64,000 nt of DNA from Methylomusa anaerophila (GCF_003966895.1 NZ_AP018449.1:3675501-3739500); one strand, 5' to 3'; positions 25,975 through 35,370 are shown, counted from the stretch's first letter. Program-made: numbers and translations. The notes: a model not told the origin generated them from the sequence alone.

Positions 25975-26646
25975 GTGGTGCGGGCAAATTATTTGCAGGA
26001 ATTATCCAATATTAAACGCTTAGTCCTGGACATGGGAGAGAAAACTACTGCGGCAGTATTGTCCGCTGTAGAGTCCTTTACGACTAATAATGCCGATGCG
26101 GCCCTTCGATCGCGGCAGTTAGAAAAAGAAGTTGATGTGATGTTTACAGATATAGATGAACAATGCATAAAAACTATTGCGACCCAGCAACCGGCAGCTA
26201 CAGACTTGCGCTTCTTGATATCCAGTATTAAAATTGCCAGCGAGATCGAGCGCGTGGCTGACTATGCAAACAATATCGCCAAAATCGTTCAGAAAAAATT
26301 TCCTAAAATGGAACGAAATGCCGTTGAGTCCTTTTCACCCCAGATTGCGGCATTAGGCCATTTAGCCCTCCAAATGCTGTCAGATGCAATTAAAGCGTAT
26401 GATACCAATGATGCGAACTTGGCAAGCCAGGTCCGGGAGCGGGATGCGGCGGTAAACCAGCTTAATAAAACATTGTTAAAAGACCTGTTGGCCGCTGCTG
26501 TAGCCAACCCAAATCTGCAAGAGGCAGTTGTAGAATATCATGTTGCCATTCGTTATATTGAGAGAGTGGCGGACCGGTCGACTAACATAGCTGAATGGGT
26601 GTTTTATATTGCTACCGGTTATCGGATGAAAGATAAAAAAGCATAA
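25975..26646 (+). CDS. phoU: Phosphate signalling protein PhoU
   Basis: About 223 residues from GTG at 25975 (another GTG follows directly), behind AAAGGGGGATG; the frame is open further upstream but without signals. RANYLQELSNIKRLVLDMGEK and the second repeat QIAALGHLALQMLSDAIKAY form the two three-helix bundles of PhoU. The metal-binding E-x3-D motifs are present (EIERVADYANNIAK, YIERVADRSTNIAEW). PhoU inhibits the phosphate sensor kinase and transporter. No pst or pho genes lie in the window. A TATACTATAAT sequence at 25945-25956 is a likely -10 region. Confidence 0.92.
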   Translation: MVRANYLQELSNIKRLVLDMGEKTTAAVLSAVESFTTNNADAALRSRQLEKEVDVMFTDIDEQCIKTIATQQPAATDLRFLISSIKIASEIERVADYANNIAKIVQKKFPKMERNAVESFSPQIAALGHLALQMLSDAIKAYDTNDANLASQVRERDAAVNQLNKTLLKDLLAAAVANPNLQEAVVEYHVAIRYIERVADRSTNIAEWVFYIATGYRMKDKKA

Positions 26647-26774
26647 CGGATAGGTCGGTGAAACTAAAACGATAAGAAAAATCATAGGCTTTTTGCGCAA
26701 ACCCATGTTATAATTGTAACTATAGGGAACGCATTAATAGTTATCAAAGTCGTTTTTAGAAAGGATGAGAGAAT

Positions 26775-27014
26775 TTGTCGACCTTTACACCGGTGGGAGT
26801 TTGTGCCAAGCAAATTGATTTTAGCGTGAAAGATGGTATTGTTCAGAAAATCGTATTTCATTCCGGCTGTCCCGGTAACTTGCAAGGCGTGAGCAGGCTG
26901 GCCGAAGGCAGGCCGGTGGAGGAAGTGATTAGCCGGTTGAAAGGAATTCAATGCGGCGACAAGGGTACTTCCTGTCCTGACCAGTTGGCTAGAGCGCTGG
27001 AAGCTAACAAATAA
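26775..27014 (+). CDS. TSCPD-domain protein (TIGR03905 type)
   Basis: 79 residues, TTG start with AAAGGATGAGAG. VGVCAKQIDFSVKDGIVQKIVFHSGCPGNLQG and the C-terminal GTSCPDQLARAL match the small TSCPD domain proteins of anaerobes, related to a domain at the end of class II ribonucleotide reductases. Four Cys residues may bind metal. Function not established. Located just upstream of the aromatic T-box operon but probably separate from it. Confidence 0.88.
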   Translation: MSTFTPVGVCAKQIDFSVKDGIVQKIVFHSGCPGNLQGVSRLAEGRPVEEVISRLKGIQCGDKGTSCPDQLARALEANK

Positions 27015-27094
27015 ATAACATATTGCTAACATATTGACCTATTGACTTCATTATTATAATTTGTTATATTCAAAGCGAACAGTATATTGCAAAT

Positions 27095-27375
27095 GCGATG
27101 AACGGGAGAAGTAAGTCAGGGACACTTTCAGAGAGCCGGGGGTTGGTGCGACCCGGCAGGAAAACTGACTGAAATACACCCGCAAGCAGCAAGGTTGAAA
27201 GTACATTTATTGTGTAGACCGCGCCGGATTGCCACCGTTAACACAGGCTAGGGTATCGGAATTATCCGCGAGGTTTTCCCGTACCTGAAGGAGTGGCTTG
27301 CTTAAAGCAGGCAGGGTGGTACCGCGAGTTAGTTTGAATCTCGTCCCTGTAGGGGGGACGGGATTTTTATTTTTC
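27095..27375 (+). promoter_or_regulatory. Tyrosine T-box riboswitch controlling aroF-tyrA
   Basis: Complete T-box leader. The T-box core AGGGTGGTACCGCG is at 27313-27326. Stem I is visible: outer pairs CGGG/CCCG, then AGTCAG with CTGACT, and the distal part AGAGAG, CCGGG, loop GGTTGGTGCGA, CCCGG. The specifier loop between these stems carries GAAATACA, so the specifier is TAC (27175-27177), tyrosine. The terminator stem is 27337-27347 with 27355-27365 followed by T-rich sequence, and competes with the antiterminator. Uncharged tRNA-Tyr would allow read-through into DAHP synthase and prephenate dehydrogenase, which fits a tyrosine pathway. Confidence 0.93.
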
Positions 27376-27426
27376 TCAAGTATCCAAAAAGTCAATGTGT
27401 AAAAATGTGTTAAGGAGGAATAAAAA

Positions 27427-28443
27427 ATGATCATTGTAATGAACCCGGAAGCAACTCAGGCTGAAATTGATCATGTTATCGAGCGTGTCGTGGGAGCAGG
27501 ACTCAAGGTGCATATATCCGAAGGGAAAATGCGGACCATTATTGGAGTCATTGGGGAAAAGAAACTTATGTCCCAATTGCCGGTGGAAGCAATGGCCGGT
27601 GTGGAAAAAGCCGTTTCGGTAACGGTGAGTTACAAGCTTGCCAGTCGTGAATTTAAACATGATGATACCATAATTGACATTGGCGGGATAAAAGTCGGGG
27701 AAGGCAATTTAACTGTAATGGCTGGTCCTTGTGCGGTTGAGAGCCTGGAACAGCTGATGTTATCCGCCGAAGTCGTAAAAAATGCCGGCGCGCAATTTTT
27801 GCGAGGCGGTGCTTACAAACCCAGAACTTCTCCCTACTCGTTTCAAGGCTTGGAGGAAAAAGGCCTCGAAATGCTGGCGGCAGCGAGAGAAAAAACCGGA
27901 CTTAAAATTGTCACGGAAGTTGTTGACGTGCAGTCAGTGCCGCTGGTTGCCGACTATGCCGACGTACTTCAAATTGGCGCGCGCAACATGCAGAATTTCA
28001 AACTGCTGAAAGCTGTGGGCAGAGCCGATAAACCGGTACTTTTGAAGCGCGGCATGGCGGCTACCATCAATGAATGGCTGAATGCAGCCGAATACATTAT
28101 GAATGAAGGGAACTACAACGTTATGTTCTGTGAACGGGGCATTCGAACCTTCGAAGACTATACGCGCAATACGCTGGATTTAAGCGCTGTGGCGGTTTTG
28201 AAAAATTTAAGCCATTTACCGGTTATTGTCGATCCCAGTCATGGCACCGGCGTATGGAAACTGGTGCGTCCCATGGCCAGGGCTGCGGTTGCCGGCGGGG
28301 CTGACGGACTTATGATTGAAGTTCACCCCAATCCCATGGAAGCTTTATCAGATGGCAATCAATCCCTAACACCGGAAAATTTCCGGTCTTTGATGGGGGA
28401 AGTTACGGCCGTTGCCGCACTTATGGGTAAGATTTCCGTATGA
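27427..28443 (+). CDS. aroF: 3-deoxy-7-phosphoheptulonate (DAHP) synthase, class I beta with N-terminal ACT-like domain
   Basis: 338 residues, the same length as the Thermotoga enzyme. The N-terminal about 70 residues ([21 protein letters not shown]) are the ferredoxin/ACT-like regulatory domain that binds tyrosine or phenylalanine. The barrel contains [56 protein letters not shown] and [19 protein letters not shown] with metal ligands Cys, His, Glu and Asp. First step of the shikimate pathway. Controlled by the tyrosine T-box in transcription and probably by feedback. Confidence 0.95.
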   Translation: MIIVMNPEATQAEIDHVIERVVGAGLKVHISEGKMRTIIGVIGEKKLMSQLPVEAMAGVEKAVSVTVSYKLASREFKHDDTIIDIGGIKVGEGNLTVMAGPCAVESLEQLMLSAEVVKNAGAQFLRGGAYKPRTSPYSFQGLEEKGLEMLAAAREKTGLKIVTEVVDVQSVPLVADYADVLQIGARNMQNFKLLKAVGRADKPVLLKRGMAATINEWLNAAEYIMNEGNYNVMFCERGIRTFEDYTRNTLDLSAVAVLKNLSHLPVIVDPSHGTGVWKLVRPMARAAVAGGADGLMIEVHPNPMEALSDGNQSLTPENFRSLMGEVTAVAALMGKISV

Positions 28444-29324
28444 ATACAGACAAAACCCGCATTACAATTATCGGCATGGGGCTGATCGGAGGTTCATTGG
28501 GACTGGCTATTAAGAAGGCATTAGGCGATCAGGTCAGGCTTACCGGTGTTGATCGGGAAGAAGAAACTCTGCGCCTGGCTTTGGAGCAGGGGGCGGCTGA
28601 CCACGTGACTTCCGATGCAGGCAGCGGAGCCATCCAGGCTGACATCATATTTCTTTGCATTCCGGTACTGCAAATGGTACCGGTGATAAAACAAATAGTC
28701 CCCGCTTTAAAACCGGGAGCTATCTTAACTGACGTCGGCAGTACCAAGTGTCAGATAACAGAGACCATTTTGTCAATTATCCCCCCGGAAGTGCACTACG
28801 TGCCGGGGCACCCTATGGCCGGAAAAGAGAAAAACGGTATAACTGCCGCCGATCAGGATTTATTCTTAGGAAAATGGTTTATTATCACTCCTTACCCTTC
28901 CGTTTCGCCGCAAGCAGCTCAAACCTTAGCGGACTTGATTAAACAAATCGGCGCAAAGGTAACGGTTATGGATATGGAAACTCATGACTGGTGTACGGCC
29001 ATAATCAGCCATGTACCCCATGTTGCGGCGGCGGCGATGGTGAATTTACTGGAGTATTCTCCTGACTTCGAAAGCAGCCTTAAACTGGCTGGCGGAGGAT
29101 TCAAGGATACTACCAGAATCGCTTCATCCTCCCCTGATATGTGGGCGGATATTTGCATGACCAACGGGGAAGCCATTAATGACAATCTGGAAAAGCTGCA
29201 AAGGATATTAGGAGAAGTGATAGCTGCTATTCGCACCGGCAACCGGCCGTATATTCATAATTTTTTCCAAATAGCCAAACGAAGGCGGGACGAACTGTTA
29301 GTCTGTGAACAGGAGATTATCTGA
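28440..29324 (+). CDS. tyrA: Prephenate dehydrogenase
   Basis: 294 residues; its ATG overlaps the aroF stop (ATGA). NAD-binding motif [19 protein letters not shown], prephenate site motifs DVGSTK and [11 protein letters not shown], and C-terminal helical domain with MAAAAMVN-type [15 protein letters not shown]. It has no chorismate mutase or ACT domain. Makes 4-hydroxyphenylpyruvate for tyrosine, consistent with the upstream TAC T-box. Confidence 0.94.
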   Translation: MNTDKTRITIIGMGLIGGSLGLAIKKALGDQVRLTGVDREEETLRLALEQGAADHVTSDAGSGAIQADIIFLCIPVLQMVPVIKQIVPALKPGAILTDVGSTKCQITETILSIIPPEVHYVPGHPMAGKEKNGITAADQDLFLGKWFIITPYPSVSPQAAQTLADLIKQIGAKVTVMDMETHDWCTAIISHVPHVAAAAMVNLLEYSPDFESSLKLAGGGFKDTTRIASSSPDMWADICMTNGEAINDNLEKLQRILGEVIAAIRTGNRPYIHNFFQIAKRRRDELLVCEQEII

Positions 29325-29326
29325 TA

Positions 29327-29460
29327 ACTATTCAGGTATTCAGGTATTCAGGTACTCAGGTACTCAGAATTCAGAATATGCCGCAAGCAGTCTTCAAATA
29401 CCTTAGTCGATTCTCATTCTGAATTCTGACGCCTGTAACTATTCAAGTACCTGAATAGTT
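29327..29460. repeat. Long imperfect inverted repeat with tandem octamers
   Basis: ATTCAGGT/ACTCAGGT octamers are repeated four times (about 29333-29366). AACTATTCAGGT on the left pairs with ACCTGAATAGTT on the right (ending about 29460), and CAGAATTCAGAAT pairs with ATTCTGAATTC. The unit folds into a long hairpin between convergent tyrA and the SGNH hydrolase gene and could act as terminator for both. Confidence 0.65.
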
Positions 29461-29463
29461 ACA

Positions 29464-31089
29464 TCAACGGATAACCCTGCTCCAGTTTGCGTTGATAATT
29501 TGGGCCATTAATTTTTTTCCCTCAATGTCCAGGTGTAAGCCATCGATGGCAAAATGGTCCGGCAGTTCGCCGCCGGCATCCGTGAAGAACGGTTCCAGCT
29601 CAATATAATATTGCTGGGCGCGGATGAATTGATTAACCGCGGCAAATTCTTTCTGCCAGTCGGGAACTGTCTCTTCCTGGAAAACCTCATGGATGGCAGT
29701 TGGGTTGATCGGGGGCAAAGTCAAGAAAATTGGCCTGATGCCGTTGACCAAACAATTGTCGCGAATCGCGGCCAGCTCATCGATCACCTGTCTGGCAGGA
29801 GTACCGCCGCGCAGACTGTTCGTTCCGCCGAGTATTAGCAGGAATTTTGGTTTAAACGGCAATACATCCCGGTCGAAACGGTCTAGCATGGTCTCGGAAG
29901 TATCACCGCTTTTGCCTAAATTAACGGCCGGAAAATAGAGATATGTTTGGTAACTATAGTCGCAATCGGCCGGGGAATAGGAAATGGCGCCTCCCCCATG
30001 CGTGATGCTGTCGCCAAAGGTTGCCGCATAATTTCCCCGGGAGAGATCAACAGTAAATTCGGCGATGTCGGAATAAACCCCGACGGGGTTGCCGTCATTA
30101 TCAATTCCCCTGACTCGCCAGTAATACCTTCCCGGGATAATGCGCGGCTCTTCATCATAACAATCAAATGCGCCGGCGACTTCAGCGCTCCATAGCCGGT
30201 AGCGTGAAGGATCAATGCCATTGGGGTTTTCCGGTGGCTGGCTCAGCAGCTCAACTTCATGGCGCGCGGCTCCTTGAACAGGTATCCAGGAATAGGCAGG
30301 ATAAAGCGGCGGCGGGACGTTTTTTCTTTGATGCTGGTTTAGCAGTGGTTTTAGAGGCATTTGCAGGGAATGGTCGATAAATACTTCTGCCGCATCGGAA
30401 AAGACTCCAATGGGGTTGCCTTTATTATTGAGAGCTCTTACTCGCCAGAATAAATGGTTTCCTTCGTACCAGCTCAAATCAGCATTATAGCCGTTAGTAA
30501 ATACTTCCCGGGTAATCTTTAATTGATGCCGCCTGGACGGCTTTATTCCATTGGGGTTTTCCGGAAATGCGCTTAATAGTTCTAATTCATAATAGACTGC
30601 TCCCGGAACCACTGTCCAGGTAAACATGGGCTGGGAAGATGCCGGGAGATTGTAAGGATAATGAATGGTGGGCACTGGTTTTATTCTGTCAAATGTCGGC
30701 AGTTCTTGTCCGGTGTGATCTTCGAACTTAAGCGTGTCGGAGCAGCGCCCGAGAGGATGATGAAACAGACTATGCGCTGAGACCCGCCAAAAGGTATGAA
30801 AAGGAAAATTTTGTTTAATAACAAGGCGGGTGTCTAACGTTCTGTATTTGGTTATAATCTGACCTGTCCCGTTTATATCCTCCCTGGGAGGAGCGCTAAA
30901 GACTTCCACTTCGTAGTAAACCGGATACGGTAGGCGTGACCAGCTCAAAATATACTCGTTGGCAACGGTATTTATAGTAAGCAACGGCTTAAATTGATTT
31001 AAACCGAACCAATCGATCGCCTCAACCGCATACAGTAAAGCTGCAAGTAATACCAAGGCCATTAGCAGGCGTTTCAAAGTAAATAACAC
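29464..31089 (-). CDS. Secreted or membrane-anchored SGNH/GDSL hydrolase with repeated beta domains
   Basis: 541 residues. An uncleaved or cleaved hydrophobic N-terminus (LLMALVLLAALLYAVEA) is followed by three similar beta-sandwich-like repeats of about 105 residues, each with a WxxVxGAxYYEVELLS-type core, PPENPNGI and a YWRVRxxxxxGNPxGVYSD segment. The C-terminal about 190 residues are an SGNH esterase: block I FGDSITHG (nucleophile Ser), GGTNSLRG (Asn oxyanion) and DGLHLD (Asp-His). Likely acts on surface polysaccharide or peptidoglycan esters. Substrate unknown. Upstream are two small hairpins, one like the hydG terminator. Confidence 0.87.
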   Translation of the reverse strand: MLFTLKRLLMALVLLAALLYAVEAIDWFGLNQFKPLLTINTVANEYILSWSRLPYPVYYEVEVFSAPPREDINGTGQIITKYRTLDTRLVIKQNFPFHTFWRVSAHSLFHHPLGRCSDTLKFEDHTGQELPTFDRIKPVPTIHYPYNLPASSQPMFTWTVVPGAVYYELELLSAFPENPNGIKPSRRHQLKITREVFTNGYNADLSWYEGNHLFWRVRALNNKGNPIGVFSDAAEVFIDHSLQMPLKPLLNQHQRKNVPPPLYPAYSWIPVQGAARHEVELLSQPPENPNGIDPSRYRLWSAEVAGAFDCYDEEPRIIPGRYYWRVRGIDNDGNPVGVYSDIAEFTVDLSRGNYAATFGDSITHGGGAISYSPADCDYSYQTYLYFPAVNLGKSGDTSETMLDRFDRDVLPFKPKFLLILGGTNSLRGGTPARQVIDELAAIRDNCLVNGIRPIFLTLPPINPTAIHEVFQEETVPDWQKEFAAVNQFIRAQQYYIELEPFFTDAGGELPDHFAIDGLHLDIEGKKLMAQIINANWSRVIR

Positions 31090-31146
31090 CCTCTATAAGT
31101 TTTTTACATATCCAATATTATCATATTTTTATTATATTCCCAACAA

Positions 31147-31207
31147 AAAACGACTCGGTATTTGCGGGTCGCGTTTCAGACTGTCGGCAAAGTATTGGCG
31201 GCAGTCT
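31147..31207. other. Pair of hairpins upstream of the SGNH hydrolase gene
   Basis: ACGACTCGGTATTTGCGGGTCG at 31149-31170 is an imperfect copy of the hydG terminator hairpin at 35517-35550. Directly after it lies GACTGTCGGC...GGCGGCAGTC followed by TTTTTT (ending about 31207), a plus-strand terminator without an obvious plus-strand gene in front. Confidence 0.5.
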
Positions 31208-31350
31208 TTTTTATGCATCAAAGGAAGGATATAGTAATTTATTATAGAAGTATTCATTTAACTGGTAGTGATCATAAAGGGTATTAGCTATTAAAAAACT
31301 AGAAAAATTTAAGGAAATTAATTCTTGAAGTCTCGCCTGATTATTCTTAA

Positions 31351-32736
31351 TTATGAAACACTGCTTACCGTATCGGGTACAACAAGCGAAGACCAGGCAG
31401 GCTGTGTTGATAGATCTTTGGGAAAGCTAAAAGAGAAAGTGGCTCCCTTATCAACCTGTCCTGTCAGCCAGGCTTTGCCATGGTGTCTTTGCAATATCTT
31501 TTGACATATTGCAAGTCCCACACCATGTCCTTCAAATTCCTCATTGGTATGGAGTCTTTCAAAAATGCCAAAAAGCCTGGCAGAATCCTTCATATCAAAA
31601 CCGGCGCCGTTGTCTTTTACGGAAATAATATAATTGTTTCCGGCTTCTTCCATAGCGGCTTCAATAATTGCCGGTTCCCGGTCCCGGGTAAATTTAAGTG
31701 CATTGGAAAGAATGTTGCGTACAAGCAGCTTTATCATTACCAGGTCGCCATGAATAGCAGGAAGCTGCTTCAACTTAAACTCCACCTGCCTTTCCGGCTG
31801 AAGTCTCATTAATTCTTCGTAAACTTCCCGAAACAATGGTTCCAATTGAATGGCTTCCATTTGCATCTGTTTCTGGGACATTCTGGCCAGTTCAAGTAAA
31901 TAATCAGTAATTTTAATGAGTTCTGCTGATTTATTTTGAATATACCGGGTTAATTTATTCCCATTGCTATCAAGCTTATCTGCGTAGTCCCGGATAAGAA
32001 AGCCGGCAAGCTGGTTGATCGAAAGCAACGGGCCTTTGAGATCATGGGCCACTGAATGACAAAAGTTGTTCAGCTCCCGGTTGACTTGCTGGAGACTTTC
32101 AAAATGTTCTTCTTTAGTAATTAAATCCGCTCTCGTTTTTTCGAAATACACCATTAACGTACCAGAAGCAATGAATAAACGTAATATTCCACCGATGAAG
32201 CTAAGTAACTGAAAATGATTGCTGAAAAGAAAAAAGGGGGTTATGAAAGTTAAAAGGCACCAAAGAAAAAAAGAACCGCCGGTAATATACTTTCCTACCC
32301 CGCGTGTTTTAATATTTATAAATGTTTTGGCAATATATAGGAGCCCAATGCAAGAAAACCAGGCGGGAAAGGCAATTTTGTAAGCTATTGGTAATTGAAT
32401 TATAGAGGATGACGTTACACTTAGAATAACAGTCAACGCAGCGCCGTATAACCAGTAAATTTTATAAGGTTTATTGATAAATATGTAAAGAGCATAAATA
32501 TATATCATGAGACAGGTAAGATACAGTGTTTGAAAGATGACAGTGCCCAATATTGAATGTTCCCAGTCAAAAAATTTAAGATCAAAAAAAATAACTCTGG
32601 AAAAAAAGAGAATCCAGCTTATAACCCACAGACCCATAAAGCGTTCACGATAAAGAAAATAAAGATAGACATACATTAGTATTACTGAAAGCGTACCTAC
32701 TATTGCACCGAATATCGATAGCTGAAAATAATCCAT
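31351..32736 (-). CDS. Membrane sensor histidine kinase
   Basis: 461 residues, AAGGAGA site before the ATG. The N-terminal about 210 residues hold seven or so hydrophobic helices with almost no extracytoplasmic domain, so the signal is probably sensed in or at the membrane. Then an H-box SVAHDLKGPLLSINQLAGFL (dimerisation and phospho-His), N-box LLVRNILSNALKF, G1 VKDNGAGFD and G2 GHGVGLAICQKIL. The sensor is a multi-helix type like those for lipophilic or peptide signals; I do not recognise its named family. Its likely partner regulator is divergent at 34302. Confidence 0.88.
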   Translation of the reverse strand: MDYFQLSIFGAIVGTLSVILMYVYLYFLYRERFMGLWVISWILFFSRVIFFDLKFFDWEHSILGTVIFQTLYLTCLMIYIYALYIFINKPYKIYWLYGAALTVILSVTSSSIIQLPIAYKIAFPAWFSCIGLLYIAKTFINIKTRGVGKYITGGSFFLWCLLTFITPFFLFSNHFQLLSFIGGILRLFIASGTLMVYFEKTRADLITKEEHFESLQQVNRELNNFCHSVAHDLKGPLLSINQLAGFLIRDYADKLDSNGNKLTRYIQNKSAELIKITDYLLELARMSQKQMQMEAIQLEPLFREVYEELMRLQPERQVEFKLKQLPAIHGDLVMIKLLVRNILSNALKFTRDREPAIIEAAMEEAGNNYIISVKDNGAGFDMKDSARLFGIFERLHTNEEFEGHGVGLAICQKILQRHHGKAWLTGQVDKGATFSFSFPKDLSTQPAWSSLVVPDTVSSVS

Positions 32737-32889
32737 TTGTTGATGTCTCCTTCATAAAAATACTTATCTATAATATAAGGAGAATTACCTTAATATTAAC
32801 AATATTAACGAATTATATTATAACAAACGTTGGCATTTGTGGAAAGAAATTCATGCTAAATGAAGCAATTTCATTAATAAACAATTAAC

Positions 32890-32926
32890 AAAAAAAGGAC
32901 TAACCTAAAAATAATTAAGCCAGTCC
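32890..32926 (-). terminator. Intrinsic terminator of the acyltransferase-cNMP gene
   Basis: On the minus strand an 11-bp stem including G-U pairs (GGACTGGCTTA with TAGGTTAGTCC) is followed by a run of T. It implies that the histidine kinase downstream is transcribed separately. Confidence 0.82.
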
Positions 32927-32959
32927 ATATTTGTTGTTGATATTATTTTCGGGTAGTTT

Positions 32960-34126
32960 CTACCCTATTACATATAATGAATAATTTTGCTTGTGTAAAT
33001 TATTGAGTATCTTACGAGCAATATTAGGATGGCGTTTTCTGAAATTGCTAAAATAATGAAACGATAAGACTAAAATATCTGAATCATCTATAGCTATGTA
33101 ACTTGAGGAATGTATTGTTCGTTTAACTAAACCACTCTCTCCAAAATGTTGTCCCAGTGATATCCTTTCAGCCGAGTACGATTCTACTTTTTCTACCTTT
33201 CCTGATAATAATACATTAAGTTCCTGACTGGCATTACCGCCTGCTGTGATAAAATCACCTGTATGGCAATGAACAATACTACCACAGCAATGTAAAAACA
33301 GTTTTGCTTCTAAAATAGATAATTCTTCCAGTATAGGTATAATGTGATGTGGCATGTCACCCAGGTAATGACAAATAATAGACCATAGCTCGTCCACAGC
33401 AATGAGTTGACTATTAACGGTTGTTCTTATTTCGCAAGCAAATTCCGAATTAAACCAATTGACTACTTCTTGCTTTAATGATGTTCTTTTACGAGCAATA
33501 CGGAAGAAAGGAGAGCGAACTGTCTGTAGATGTTGAACATCATCTACCAACATAACAAGACTGGCCATTGGGCCAATGTTAGGATCTATGATATTTTTAT
33601 CGATGCGGCGACTTCCGTAATGCTCGTGTAGTGGAATTAAATGAAAATTGCAATTGACGAAGGAAAACTGTATTTGGTAGTCACAACATAGTTTATAACC
33701 CTCTGCCATTAATAGGTAAAATGCTGGTGAACTACGGTATTGTGGAACTACCATACCTTTGGAAATCACTGCAAAATAAGGGTCAACCTTTTTGTCATAA
33801 AATTTTCTAAATCTATCCATACGGTATGTTTCTACCAAATCGGGAGGAAAATCCGAAAGTTTGCCAATATTGATCCTTCCTGTGCCGATAATTTTCGACC
33901 CAACTTTCGCATAGAAGAGCATGGCCTTTTCATCCAACTCATCCTGTAAAAATTTGTTGGCATGATCAGCAGCCGCAAGTTTAAAGGCTATTTCCTCAGC
34001 ATAAATTTGATACCGAAGACGGTAGATTTCTCTTTTTTCCTTGTCCGTTGTTGCCTTACTGATTATTATTTCTTCCTTTGGGGGCACAGCTGGGGACGGG
34101 AATACTACTGGAGCAATTTTTTCCAT
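32960..34126 (-). CDS. LuxI/FeeM-like N-acyltransferase fused to a cyclic-nucleotide-binding domain
   Basis: 388 residues, GAGGAGAAG site before ATG. Residues about 20-210 resemble autoinducer synthase/FeeM-type GNAT proteins: YRLRYQIYAEEI, DELDEKAMLFYAKVGSKIIGTGRI, and VISKGMVVPQYR. Residues about 265-385 resemble a cNMP-binding domain: GDFITAGGNASQELNVLLSGKV and LGQHFGESGLVKRT. In the phosphate-binding cassette the Arg-Ser/Thr pair of CRP is not evident (His-Ser at that place), so ligand binding may be altered. It could make an N-acyl amino acid or acyl-lactone-like signal or lipid under cyclic-nucleotide control, or acylate a protein. Flanked by a membrane kinase and an AraC-type response regulator. 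Confidence 0.75.
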   Translation of the reverse strand: MEKIAPVVFPSPAVPPKEEIIISKATTDKEKREIYRLRYQIYAEEIAFKLAAADHANKFLQDELDEKAMLFYAKVGSKIIGTGRINIGKLSDFPPDLVETYRMDRFRKFYDKKVDPYFAVISKGMVVPQYRSSPAFYLLMAEGYKLCCDYQIQFSFVNCNFHLIPLHEHYGSRRIDKNIIDPNIGPMASLVMLVDDVQHLQTVRSPFFRIARKRTSLKQEVVNWFNSEFACEIRTTVNSQLIAVDELWSIICHYLGDMPHHIIPILEELSILEAKLFLHCCGSIVHCHTGDFITAGGNASQELNVLLSGKVEKVESYSAERISLGQHFGESGLVKRTIHSSSYIAIDDSDILVLSFHYFSNFRKRHPNIARKILNNLHKQNYSLYVIG

Positions 34127-34301
34127 AAAATCACTTCTCCTCTACATAATATTGGGAAAATGTTATTTTCCATTACGTTCATAATACAATATCTGTAGAA
34201 ATATGAAATATTTTGTCCGGTTGAATGATAAAAGTGTTAGACTTGAAAAACCCCGGAATTGGTTAAAACACAAAAAATAAGTTAAACCGGAGGAAATCTG
34301 C

Positions 34302-35366
34302 ATGTATAAGGTATTGATCGTTGATGATGACGAGACGGTAAGGTATGTGCTTAGGCAATTGCAAGGGTGGAAACTATCCGGGTTTACGGTTGAAGATGAA
34401 GCTGGGAACGGTAAAGAGGCTTTAATAAAATTAGCGGCAAAAAACTTTGATTTGGTGATTACCGATATTAGAATGCCTGGTATGGACGGGCTCAGACTGG
34501 TAAGTGAAATTAAGGCGAAAAACTTAGATGCTTGTTTGATATTGCTCAGTACATTTAATGATTTTGAATATGCGCAGCAAGGCATCCGTCTTGGGGTATT
34601 TGACTATATGATCAAACCGGTGGGGGATGATGCCTTAATGGAAGCTTTGGAACGGGTTAAGAGGCATTTGAATGAAAAAAGGCTGCAGGAAGATAACCTG
34701 GAATTTTATTACCCCGAGAGCCAGGAAGTAAAGCTCACTGATTTAGTGCTGGCAGGCAGCCGTGAAGCCATGGATGTGGCAACAAGTATTTGTTTGGAAA
34801 TATTTAATTTGACAGATGGAAACCTGGTTAAGACGGGTATACTGCTGGAAAAAATGATCTTAAATTTAAGTAATGGAATGTATAAGGTTTTCCCCTATTT
34901 AGAAGCCTTTGAAAAGCCGGCTTTTAACGGTATTTTCATTAACACGGAATCTTTGGCGAAAGTGAATGGAAAGTTTTTAAGTTGTATCAAAATCATGCTG
35001 GAAATTATAAAAAAATATGAACTGCACCACGCGGACAGTGTAGTGAAAAAAATATGCACCTATGTAATGACCCATGTGGAAGAAGATATCAAATTAGACG
35101 ATATTGCTAAAGAAATATATATCAGCGGCGGTTATATCAGTAAACTGTTTAAAGAGAAAACGGGCAGCAATTTTAATGATTATGTGACAAAAGTAAAAAT
35201 GGAACATGCTAAATATCTTTTGGGGACAGGTAAGTATAAAAACTATGAAATAAGCGATAAACTTGCATACAGCAGTCCGGACTACTTTTGCCGCCTATTT
35301 AAAGACTATACGGGATATACACCGTTTGATTTTAAAAAATTGAGGGAAAAAACATATAACATATAA
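34302..35366 (+). CDS. Response regulator with AraC-type DNA-binding domain (YesN-like)
   Basis: 354 residues, GGAGG site before the ATG. Receiver domain at residues 1-120: VLIVDDDE acidic pocket, phospho-acceptor Asp in LVITDIRMPGMDGL, Ser/Thr in LLSTFNDFEYA, Lys in YMIKPV. Then a central about 120-residue helical region without known motif, and two C-terminal helix-turn-helix units: IKLDDIAKEIYISGGYISKLFKEKTG and YEISDKLAYSSPDYFCRLFKDYTGYTP. Divergent from the FeeM-like gene with 175 bases between, so it may regulate that promoter. Confidence 0.9.
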   Translation: MYKVLIVDDDETVRYVLRQLQGWKLSGFTVEDEAGNGKEALIKLAAKNFDLVITDIRMPGMDGLRLVSEIKAKNLDACLILLSTFNDFEYAQQGIRLGVFDYMIKPVGDDALMEALERVKRHLNEKRLQEDNLEFYYPESQEVKLTDLVLAGSREAMDVATSICLEIFNLTDGNLVKTGILLEKMILNLSNGMYKVFPYLEAFEKPAFNGIFINTESLAKVNGKFLSCIKIMLEIIKKYELHHADSVVKKICTYVMTHVEEDIKLDDIAKEIYISGGYISKLFKEKTGSNFNDYVTKVKMEHAKYLLGTGKYKNYEISDKLAYSSPDYFCRLFKDYTGYTPFDFKKLREKTYNI

Positions 35367-35370
35367 ATGA

